The notes under the pieces: model-generated
The model's input: only the letters and a program-made list of their open reading frames with translations
Databases searched by the model: none
Told to the model about the DNA's origin: nothing
Position numbers and translations under genes: made by a program
In this document: piece by piece, positions 11,752-23,000 of the stretch
How positions within the stretch are numbered: the first letter of the stretch is position 1
Layout of the letters: the number at the start of each line of letters is the position of its first letter
Assembly: GCA_020809705.1 (NCBI GenBank)
Contig: CP085831.1
Span: 4,154,001 to 4,218,000 of the forward strand
From: Calonectria ilicicola
Taxonomy: Eukaryota > Ascomycota > Sordariomycetes > Hypocreales > Nectriaceae
Reading direction: 5' to 3'
Length of the DNA stretch: 64,000 nucleotides

Positions 11752-13885
11752 TTAATCAGTTGTCGCGTCTTGAGACGGTAGAATGCCAAAGTTGACAGGA
11801 TTTTCTGCATCGAGGTACATCCAAGAAACATCATCCATCCCGTTGAACAGATCGAATGTCCCCTGTCCGCAGAAAGCATTTATTATATCATCATCAATAT
11901 GGTCCATGGAACCGGATGCTGTGTCGACAATCTCTGATCGATTTGCATCGCAATCACTGTTGCGTGGTGCTTGGTCGTCCTCTTGGCCGCATTGTTGGCC
12001 AACTTCAGATCTTCCCAGTCGCAGCATTTCCAAGTTCGGCATCTTCTTCAATTCGGTTGATATCTTGCGCGCCAGCGATGCCATGACATCTGCAGATGCC
12101 CACTTTCGTCGCAGATGCTGGAGAATATCGCAGGCCGCGTTGAAATCGCGACGCGCACTTTCCTGATCACTGGGTAAACGGCTCCATCTCATTTGCTGAT
12201 AGGAAACCGAGAGCGCCAATGAAACAGCATATGCGTTGAAGGGAGTTGGATGCAGCGTGTTCAGTTGACCTGGTTCGCTCAGATTTCGAACCACCTGGGT
12301 GGCAGACAATTGCTGCCTTAGCCTCGATGGTGTTGAAGTAGGCAAGGTTCTCGTGCTTTTCAGCCTGTGTGAGAGGATGGCAGTAGCTAGATAAAATATA
12401 TGCAAAGTTGCTGTGAAAGCCCAAAAAATCAGTATGAATTTAGATATATTTATCATCAATGTTGACTCGTTAACATACCAATGGTTGAGGCAGCAAGTTG
12501 CCAGCCCTGGGCCTCATCAACTATTTCCTCAAATCCGGGATAGTCTACGTCTAAGCCGGTGATGGATTCAGGATTTGTTGGACAGTAGAGATCAATTGCC
12601 TTATTGAGAATCTTGGCAATACGGAATAAAATATCGAAGCCTGGATAACCAGATTCAGCTGCTGTTAGCGGTTCTGTCGCAATATCGGCATCTCTGATCA
12701 TGCGGGGCCTTGAATGAATCGCTGAATTGAGCTTGTCGAGGATCCAAATACACCAAAATGTTCTCCTCATTTCGTCGGCGTCATCCCTAGGGTGTTTTAA
12801 ATGAAGAGCTAGGCTTTGTGCACCGTGTACGGCCTGAGCGTTGAAGCCGGATGCTTGCTCGGCTCCATCACATCCTTCATGGTGAAGAGATAACAGTGCC
12901 ATTATTCGCACGGTAGTAATCTTGCGTAATGTCGTCCGCGTATAAATACCAGTCACAATGGATGCGTGTAATTGGCTGCAAAATTGCCGCGTAGGCACAA
13001 GAGAATCCCCGGTCTGGAGAAGTTTCAAATAATTTTCTGCGTTGTAGTCTTTGGCGGCAATGAGGCACACAGCGTGAGCGAGGCCTGCTGGGAGAGTGCC
13101 GGCTGCATAATTCTGGCGGTAGTCTTGCTCGTTCAAAATTGGTATGATAGGGTGTATGCTGGAAAAATAAATTTCAGATAGCGCTGCAATCGTCTCCATT
13201 GAGATAATGTCAGAGATTGGTGCTCCCGAGACACCGTACATCTGGCTGTGGCACGAGTAAGAGGGTAGACGCGGTTCAACGGCCACGGTACAATTACTGC
13301 AAGGCCGTTGTTGAACCCACAAGCCCACTTTGTTGAGAGTCATGTCCCGACTCTCTTCAGGCGTAGCCGATTCATCTAGTAGTCTAGCCTCCGGGTTTAA
13401 ATCACCGACAAATCGTGGTGTTGCGGGGGATGGCTCAGATATGGTGCCCGTCTCGTGCAACACACGCGTCTGTCCAGACGTGCAACCTGGATGCGGCGCA
13501 TGGAGCCGATTCGCAGATTGGGCAGGGCTTGGCAATGGTTCAGTTTCTTGATCATTTGAGAGTGGGTTGGCAGAACTTTGGTCTGTTTCGCGATCCATCT
13601 CACTGTGGCCACCCTCATCATCCCCTCCTTCTGCTTCGGCTTCTAATGCAGCGCATTCGGCCACATGATTTCCCAAATCTGACTCTGACGCGTCGGCCAG
13701 CGAATCTCGATGAACGCAACGTCTCTATCCAGGAATACATCAATAATTTTATCGAATAGATAGAACCATGCCTAACCAACCTTTTTAGTCCGACATGAGT
13801 TGCAAGCCGTCTTGGAGCGCGCACGTCGCCGGCCGTCGTTGTTGTTGGGTGTTAGGTGAGATACAAAGGTGAATTGTGGTGCCAT
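11752..13885 (-). CDS. Zn-cluster fungal transcription factor (Fungal_trans domain)
   Basis: Three exons, 13885-13781, 13724-12479 and 12410-11752, give 669 residues. Introns of 56 and 68 nt have GTTGGT and GTATGT donors. The first intron splits the DNA-binding motif, so the exons must be joined to see it: RSKTACNSCRTKK, then RRCVHRD. This gives C-X2-C-X6-C at about residues 28, 31 and 38 in a basic context. The usual second Cys triplet is not visible, and the next Cys is about 20 residues on. A low-complexity acidic linker follows, then FVGDLNPEARLL and the middle-homology region (IHPIIPILNEQDYRQNY, MRRTFWCIWILDKLNSA about residues 320-360), which is typical of fungal Zn2Cys6 activators. The C-terminus is acidic, as in activation domains. 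It is divergent from the PKS gene and a plausible pathway regulator. Confidence 0.83.
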
Positions 13886-15176
13886 GGCAGAGCTCTGATA
13901 AATTATACCAAGCAAAGTTCATGGATAAGGAAGAGACAAGATTCGACGGTCATGGAGGGAGGACCCATGGTGTTTGCGGGGTAGTGGAGGTGGCGATCAC
14001 TAGTCTCCAACATTAGTCACCCGCTTTTAAAAAGAAATACTCCTTGCATAAGAGCGTACGATAGGTGGCCAACCAAAGAACTGCAATGCCAGCATACGGC
14101 AAAACTCAATATGGTACCCATAATTATTCGCAACGTGGTTAAGGCCTGAGTCTTAGGCCAGAATGGCTTTTTATTTGACCGTTCATAGTCATGAATTCTC
14201 ATGTCTTAACTCATTCACTACCTAGAACAAAGCCATGCATCGAACTTACTTCTGCAATCTAATTAGCTCATAATTAGTTGCGCCATGCACAAGGATAATA
14301 AGTTCTTCCAATAAGGCTAAGATGGGATGTGAGACAGGTCAGATGTCGCAAGTGAAGCCAAGACGTCAGAAAAAAATCGATAAAATTGTGCGTAACGTTC
14401 GGTGATGTGGGATTCGACAAAGTGACACCTAAAACCGTCATTTAAATAAAGACGGCATTTTTAATTTTGGAGAAATCTTCAAATAAATATCGTTCCTTCT
14501 CCGGTATCGTCACTAAAACCAAGAACGCTACCCCAATATTATTCCAAGCCCTTCACTCTCTGCGAACAATACTACATGGATTTCTATCTACTTCTGTGTC
14601 ATATAGGACATGTGAAGAGCTCTGAATACAATTCGCCATAAGAATTCATTTCCAATCGATTCCTTCCCGTTTAAGTTGGAATGTGATAAATCATTATCTG
14701 GCTGGAAGAGGCACGGACTCCATCACCATTTATTGGTTTGGAATGGGCATGACTTCCTTCATTGAGCGTCTAAAGGGCTGTGGTCCATCGGAATAATTGA
14801 GGCCAGTGCAATTTGATGTCTATTTTATAAGGACATCGCATTACCAATGGCCAGCAAGGATGAGTGGAAAATTGTAGTTGTTACACCGACTTCTCAGTTA
14901 GGTCAATGCGCGATGATCTGGAGAAGTGTCATGACGATTGATGGCGACATCCGTGCACTGACTCGGTTGCAACGTTGCTGCGGCGATGCCAAGAGCCAAT
15001 CATTCGCGAGAAAAATATGCCTCGTATCATGTCTCATCTTGAACCCCACACAATCGGCAAAACATCAAACTCGTATCTCGTGACTCGACGGCTTTCACGG
15101 GAAAACACTATCAACATGCGAAGTATATCTGAAATCGGCAAAATGGAATTGGGTAGTTCATCTTCATCCGATTAGA
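13886..15176. other. Intergenic between regulator and PI-PLC pseudogene
   Basis: This holds the upstream region of the regulator and then non-coding sequence. A frame at 14847-15083 opening MASKDEWKIVVVTPTS looks protein-like and may be the decayed N-terminal part of the pseudogene that follows. I cannot demonstrate that. Confidence 0.3.
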
Positions 15177-15681
15177 TGGGGCAGCTGCAGAATCAAAACG
15201 ATTCGATCTCCTACCTTTCAATTCCTGGTACACACATATTCGCCTCCCATATGTCCAAACACAGACGCTCAATATTACCCAGCAACTAGGCGCTGGTATA
15301 CGCTTTTTGGGCTTTAGGGTAAGCTTCAAGGAGAAGATTCAACCATTTGTTCCCTGCATGGTTCACGGCCCGTACACGCTTGCTCTCCCAATGGTTTATC
15401 CCTTCTTAAGCGAGCACCCTAAAGAAGGTGTGGTGATCTAGGTTAAGCATTATGCCAAACTCCCTGACGGAACTGACGGAATGAGCTCGGCCGATTTTGC
15501 CTCGAGCGTATTTGGGTTCATAGATCAGGCGGGCCATTTGTGGTGTTTGGAGGCAGCGATCCCGAGAGTGTTCGAGATTCAAGGCAGAATTCAACTGATC
15601 CGATGCGTCGATCATGCGGGCCAATTGCCCATCGACCAGGCTGGCTCAGATGTCGCCATGTGGAACCGCATTGGTGGATAA
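15177..15681 (+). pseudogene. Decayed phosphatidylinositol-specific phospholipase C-like (PLC-X) gene
   Basis: The PLC-X signature YLSIPGTH is read at 15212-15235 in one frame. The remainder of the domain continues in a second frame from 15232: YVQTQTLNITQQLGAGIRF, then MVHGPYTLALP, then a HPKEGVV strand. After a TAG at 15439-15441 the same frame resumes with LWCLEAAIPRVFEIQGRIQ and stops at 15679-15681. So there is one frameshift, in an ACACAC run at about 15230-15235, and one in-frame stop. The Asp normally found in the 'IRFxDxR' motif reads Gly. Intact family members are TIM-barrel phosphodiesterases cleaving PI or GPI anchors. This copy should be non-functional. An intron explanation for the stop is unlikely because homology continues on both sides without a gap. 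Confidence 0.75.
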
Positions 15682-17080
15682 GTTATTCCCTACAAACTAT
15701 AATACCTACATTAATACAGCGACAATATAAATGAACAAGGGTCGACCAACACACTTTGTATGTCTCGCGATATTCGAGGCAATTGTAACGGTTGTGCTAC
15801 ACCATTGTAGCACGGGGCAACAGATTGGTCCATAATCGCTGTTGCGGCAATTACTGGAGCACGTAGTCGCGCGGAAGAGCCTCAGTACAGAGCCTCCCGG
15901 ATGCGGTGGATCAAGCGGTAACAACAATCCTGGCTGTTTCCTATCGCCCTTAGCTTACGTACTCGCCTTCAATTCCACATTCGCACTGCTCTTATCCTAT
16001 TTCATCTTGTACATTTATTTCATTCAACCAACATCCCGCCCCACAAAGCCGACTCTCAATTTGGAACCAACTGCATAACCACCAACCAACAAGGCACTTC
16101 TTCTGCCTCTCAAACCCCGTTTTGGACCTCTTAAACACCTGGATTGAGTATTTCCAGAATTATGTACTAACCTAACAAGTGGTTTAGTCCTAACCGAGCG
16201 ACCAAAAAATGCCTTATGTACAATGATAAGTAAATAAGTGGGGGTACCCATGTCGCGTCTGACGTCTGTGATTGGCAATAAAACAGCCCCCAACAGCGAA
16301 GTAACCTCACGTGCATATTCTAGCCGGGTTGGCTGGAACCTTGCTTGGAAATTTGAGGCACAGCTTTACGTACACTATCCATCATCTGGGAAATTGGCTG
16401 CCGACCGCAATATATGTATCATTTGCCGCAGACCCATAAAGCGGGAGGCCACCCCGCCATCTCGAGACCTGCGTGCTTTACATAGCTTATTTAGGCTCAC
16501 AGACTAGCCAGCTTGGGGTAAACTTGGAACGTATACGGCAAGCTCCTTTGCGGTTTTCCAGAGCAGGAAAATAACTCTATGTCCATGTACTTATTTTAGC
16601 CCCTTGTCGCACCAGGAGGGTCATAAACTTCACCTGACAGCTGTAGTGCCACATCAACCGTATCCACATCTCGGCTCCATCATAGATTGCGAAGGGGTCG
16701 CGCCCGCTTATTATTCCTTAGCCCCACCCACGTTATCCGACATGCATACCCATGTCGCTGTTAGTCCTGATACTTCGACACTGCATGGTGTACACCGCAT
16801 GGTCGGGACTGGAATCTGAGCCGGTTCATGCATTAGTGGGGAAGACTAGGAGGGGCAATGGACCAGGTGCATGTCCTGATGTGATGGTTCATGGGGCTGA
16901 TTACCGGTCCTACTCTGCCAGTCTCTGCTTGTACTTATAGGCGGTGCTTAGATGTGCCCATGTCTGTGGGGTAACGCGTGATCCATGCCTTCTCGTATAA
17001 CATTTCCTGGAGTTGTTGTACAACTCTCTGGAAATATTCCTTGAGAATACCTTCATTGTTTTTCACGTTTGTTTCATGCA
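15682..17080. promoter_or_regulatory. Upstream region of the PKS gene
   Basis: This is 1.4 kb of sequence without a credible gene, immediately 5' of the PKS start. It should contain the PKS promoter. Short frames here have no recognisable content, and no clear TATA box or operator pair could be assigned. Confidence 0.4.
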
Positions 17081-20000
17081 ATGACTTCCCATGTTTCACA
17101 ATGGCGGGAGCCAATTGCCATTGTGAGCATGGCTTGCCGCCTCCCAGGCGGCATCGACAAACCATTGGACCTATGGGATCATGTTCGAGCAGGACGTTCG
17201 TCAGCTACGCCGATACCCAAAGATCGGTTCAATGCCGAGAACTTCCTATCCATGGATCCTAATCAGAAGGGAGCTCAGGCGTTTAGGGGTGCTCACTTCG
17301 TCAAGAGGGACATCAAGCAGTTCGATCACAAGTTCTTTGGTATAAGCAAAGACACGGCAACAGCCATGGATCCCCAGCAAAAACAATTGCTGGAAGTTGT
17401 CTACGAATGTCTCGAGTCAGCCAATATTTCCATGAAGAGGATCTCAGAGTCCAAGATTGGCTGCTATTGTGCCATGTTTGTGGCCGATTATCATGACATG
17501 CTGATGCAGGACCCTGAATATCTTCCAACATTTATCGCCATTGGAACAACACGAACTATGCTTGCCAACCGCATCAGTCATGCGCTTGATCTTGGTGGTC
17601 CCAGGTATGTTGTGAATAATGGTTGATCTGACTTTCAAAAGTGGGCACCGACACGTGGTGGTTGGTTCTGGTACTGACACGTCAAATGCAGTGTTACCAT
17701 CGACACAGCCTGTTCTGGTGCCCTGGTTGCCCTGCATCTTGCCTGCCAAGCACTTCAAGCTGGAGAGTGTGACGGTGCAGTGGTTGGTGCATCTAATCTT
17801 TTTCTAAGTCCAGATTATGCATTGTCCTTGACGCGGCTTGGCGCTATAGCTGCAGACGGTCAATGTAAGACATTTGACGCTAGCGCCAATGGATATGGAC
17901 GTGGTGAAGGAACCAACGCCGTCTATGTGAAAAGGCTGAGCGATGCGATTAGAGATGGGGATAATATCCGAGCCGTCATCAGGGGCACTTCATCTAACAG
18001 GTGCGTCTGATTCTTCTGCACGCAAGATTGATACACTGAGGGTTCACTAACAAAATTAGTTCTGGTGCTACTCCAGCAATTACGGAACCTTCCGGGCGAG
18101 CTCAAAGAGATACCATCCTGCAGGCTTATGCTCAAGCAGGAATTAATGACTTCAGTGAGACAGGGTACTTTGAGTGTCATGGTACAGGTACGCCCGTAGG
18201 CGATTGTATAGAGCTGGGAGCTGTAGGTTCAGTTTTCGCTGCCAGTCACGAATCCAAAGACGCACTTTGGGTTGGTTCTGTAAGTTTTCATTTGAAAGAT
18301 TTCCCATCCGCAGTTCCTTTGAGAAAAACATAGACTAACCAAGCCAACAGACAAAGCCGAATGTGGGACACTCGGAGGCGGCCAGCGGTTTGAGCAGTCT
18401 CATCAAAGTAGTTTTGGCTTTGGAAAAGGGAGAAATCCCCCCCAACACTAATTACAAGACACCCAACCCCAAAAGTATAGTGTTTCCTAGTTTCCACATC
18501 TATTTTGGATTCAACTAACGATGATTTTGCTAGTTGACTTTGACGGATGGAGAGTTCGTGTTCCGACTAGCCCCCAGCCCTGGCCTTCAAAGTCCATACG
18601 CCGAGCAAGCGTCAACTCCCTTGGTATCGGTGGATCTACTGCGCATGCGGTTGTCGAGTTCTACGAGCCGCCTAAGATGATTCAAGATTCCGTGAATGGT
18701 GTTAATGAAGTCCAGAGCATCAATGGTGTTGATAGCCATCATGAGGCAGGGGAACAGGCCAACAGACCGTCTTTCCTTCTGTTCACATCTGGCGCCTCTC
18801 GCAGCTCTCGAGACACAAACACACAGAACCTCCTAGAGTTTCTTAAAAGCCACGATGAATGTCGTACCTTAATGGGTCCCCTTGTCACGGCGCTGAATGC
18901 TCGAAGCCAGATTCATGCCCGGCCGTGGAAGTCGTACGCCGTTGCTCAGACAGTTGACGATCTCATCCAGCAGTTGGAGAGGAACGCTCTGAAATCCACT
19001 TCAGCGCCGTCCAGTGGTAGTGCACCTCGAATCCTGTTTACATTTACGGGTCAAGGAGCTATGTGGTCCCAGATGGGTAAACGTCTCCTCGAGGCATTTC
19101 CTGTGGCGCGCGACACCTTGCGCAATCTTGATAAGGTCCTTGGAGAACTTCAGTCATCCAACACGTCGACCTGGTCCCTGATAGGTACTTCCAGACGCGA
19201 ACAATTCTGTGCCACTTCTTCATGATTACTGACTTCTTTATAGACCAGCTAACTGCGCAGCTATCACAAGAAGAGATTCACTCACCGGCACTCGCGCACC
19301 CTCTTTCCATGGCGGTTCAAATCGCGCTGACGGATGTTCTTTCTAGTTGGGGGGTTCTTCCAGATGGCGTCGTCGGCCATTCAGGTGGAGAGACAGCCGC
19401 TGCTTACGCTTGCGGTTCTCTTACTGCCAGTGAGGCCATCACGGTTGCTTACTATCGAGGAATAGCCTGCGAGAACGCCCCATCAGGTGCCATGTTGGCC
19501 GTTAGAAGTGCACCAAAAGCGAAAGAGTTGCAAGATGCATTGGAGCGAAACAATGTGCAAATTTCGTGCTTTAATGGTCCCCAGAATCTCACTCTCGCAG
19601 GATCTGTTGAGGGAATTCGGAATGTGTCCGCCGAGCTTAGCGGTCAGGGCATCATATCCAGGGCCGTCGCTGTAACTCGAGCCTACCATACTCGTGCCAT
19701 GAAGAGTGTGGTGGATGATTACGTCGGTCACCTCCAGGGTGCTCTGCATCCAAAGGCTGGACGGGTTCCTATGTACTCATCTGTTTCCGGTCTCGAGCTG
19801 AATGGGACCGAGGTTAATGCTGAGTACTGGGGGGAAAACCTCGTATGCCCAGTCCTTTATACTGATGCAGTAACATTGGCCATGACTCAAGCAGATCGCA
19901 AGTTTGATTTGTGTGTCGAGATTGGGCCTCATTCATTGCTTTCTCGTCCTACATCTGAGATTATGAAGTCTCTCGCTGATTCACCCCAACTCCCCTATTT

Positions 20001-23000
20001 TTCTACCATGCTTCGAAATGCAGACACAAGTGAACAGCTGATGAGCCTTGCCGGAGAGTTGGTCCTCAGTGGAAAGCAGTTGGATTTGGAACAAGTCAAT
20101 AAGGCCAGCTCTGTGGTCGCGGGCGAGCCCGGACGTCTCCCCAATGATCTTCAAGACAATCTTCCCCCTTATGCTTGGGATTATTCCTCGACACCATGGA
20201 TCGAGCCACAAAACAGCCTGGAATGGCGTTTCCGTAAATCACCACGACATGAGATTCTAGGATCCCGCTGCCGAGGAGTGAACCCATCAGCTCCTACATG
20301 GAGGAACAAGGTGTCGATAGAAGATGCACCTTGGCTCGTTGATCATCAGGTATGAAGGAGAGAATATATTCATCTCAAGATAAGGCTGACTCAAAACAGG
20401 TCAATGGTATTGTGACATTTTCCTTCACTACCGGCATAGCAATGGTAGTGGAGGCTATGATGCAAGTACAAGAAGAGACCAAAGAGATTGATTGGGCAAA
20501 TCATTCATTTGAATTTGAAGATTTTGTCTTTTCAAATTCCATCATCCTTCCTGACGAAACACCGATTAATCTCTTTCTCACACTAATTCCGGAAAACGAC
20601 AATATCAAATCCGACGAGACATGGTATAGCTTTACCATTTCCTCGCTAAGAGGCGACGTTGATATCCGCCATTGCCATGGCAAAGCTGCAGTGCTGAAGA
20701 GTGAGTGGTAGATGACAAAAATGATTGGTGGTCTAGGCTGACGGTTTCTAGCGGGCAAAACTGAGGGTGCTTTTCTGCGCAGAACCTCTTGGCGTCATAT
20801 GCCCCTCAAGGTACCATTGAAGAGCTATTACAAAACTCTGGAAAGAGTTGGCTATGGCTATGGTCCCAAGTTCCAGCTTCTTTCTGAAGTTCGGGTTCGT
20901 CCAAACCTCTCGGCTTGTGCCGCCCAAATCGACATGGCCTCGGTTTCTCAATCTCCCGTTCCTGGCCAGCGATATCTCTTGCATCCAGCAATGATGGATG
21001 CAGCTCTGCAAACACCTGCACTAGCTAATCGCTCTGGTTACTTCCAAGAGATCGATACATTGCTGCTGCCATCCCGAATGAGGAGAATATCCATCCGAAT
21101 GCCCGCCAAGAACACGGATATCGCGTCTTGCGCTACCAGTACATCGCCTGTTGGTTTTGGCCGGATAGAAGGAACGGTTCGATGTTATGATGCGTTATCG
21201 AAACCTTTCTTTGTCGTAGAAGGTCTGCAGATGGATAGAGCCACCAGTGACGACCAAACTACCCTCCCTTGGCTGCGGCTAACCTGGAAACCTGACATCG
21301 GCGACATCTCGAACAATGATCCCATGCTCAATTCCATCCAGATCAACAGTCTTCCAGCAGAAAAGAAGCTTATCAACCTCGAGAACTTGGTCAAGGACCT
21401 ATTACCACTCATCGTTGAGAATGGTATCGAGAAAGGCAAAGACTTGGCTCCTCACTTGCTAAGGTACCATTCGTGGCTGCTTGAACAAGCTGATGTGCAT
21501 AAAGAAAGGCTATTAGCGCGTCGCCAGCTGGAGAATGGATCCGCGACAGGACAAGATGCCATCTCAAATGTCGTCTCAAACTCCGGAATTTCTCAGACTG
21601 TCGATGCGTCCATTGTATCTCAACTAGCGATTAACATGGGCAGAATCTTTAGAGGAGAAGTGGAAGCACTAGCAGTTTGGCTAGAAAACGATTTGTTGTA
21701 CAGGTTCTATGAAGAGAGCATCTTCACAACGAGCATGAACCAGAAACTCCTTTCCGTTGCCGAGCTCTTGGCCCACAAGAATCCCAACATGAAAATCTTG
21801 GAAATTGGAGCCGGAACCGGTGGTGCAACCACTGAGTTGCTGCGCGGTTTCTCCAAGGCCGGAGGGCCAAATGCTTACCAATCCTATACCTTTACAGACA
21901 TCTCGGCTGGTTTCTTCGATAAAGCCAAGAAGAAGTTTGCCGAATGGGATCGGATCGAGTTCAAGACTCTTGATGTCGAAAAGGATATTTCTGACCAAGG
22001 CTTTACGGAAAAGTACGACCTTGTCGTTGCAGCCAATGTAGGTCCTAGATATACGTCACGGCGGGTGCTATCAATTACTGACTATTCTACGTTAGGTTCT
22101 GCACGCGACTGCCGACTTGAAGTTCGCAATGAAGAATATTCGATCCTTATTACGTGACGATGGATACCTCTTAGTGGGTGAGCTGTCAGAGGGTAAGTAA
22201 CATGCTCCGATTCCGCAATTTGCAAGATTAGCTAACATTTTAATTTACAGACCTTACTTCAGCTAATTTCCTTTGGGTATGATCTAACATGTCTTCATTT
22301 GGTTTTCATAATTAATTCCTTTGTAGGGACCCTTGACTGGCTGGTGGCTGCGCCCTCGATCGCCTGGTCGGTCCGGACCTGGCCTTACCATGGACGAATG
22401 GCGCGAAGAGCTTGCTGAGGATTTTGACAGCGTTTCTGAGATTGAGGCCAAACACGACAAGAGCGATGTTAATCAACTCTCAAGCACCATCGTGATGATG
22501 GCCAGGGCAAAGCCAGCTAGCTATACTCCACCCAAGCCACTTTCTGAAAAGAAGGTGCATATCACTGGAGTTGGTAGCGATTTATCAACGCGGGGCCAGA
22601 TTGAACAATACCTCGGCAAACGTGGTATTTCTGCGACATCTAGTAATCTTGAAGAACTTTCTTCGCGGCCATGGGCTGAAGACTGGCTCATCATCATGGA
22701 CGAGGCTGAAGGAAGCCTTCTTGCCTCTCTTCAACCAGAGCAGTTGGAGGCACTGAAGTCATTGCTAACTAAACCTATGAAGTGCATCTGGGTTACCCAC
22801 AAGGTATATCTGGATCCGCAGAATACGACGGGAGGGCTTGTAACAGGTTTTGCTCGAACCCTCCGAATGGAAAATAGTCAACTTGAGCCCTATACACTGG
22901 ACTTGAGTAGCGAGGGCGATGCGATAGCCAACATCATCTACCACGTCTTGGAACGGGTCCATTACTCGCATGACGATCCAATCTCCAAATTGGACTACGA

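Noticed and set aside
11752..13676. Two separate genes on the minus strand (ends at 12456 and 11752)
   Set aside because: A GTATGT...CAG intron (12411-12478) joins them in phase into one regulator. The first frame has no natural stop-side domain end.
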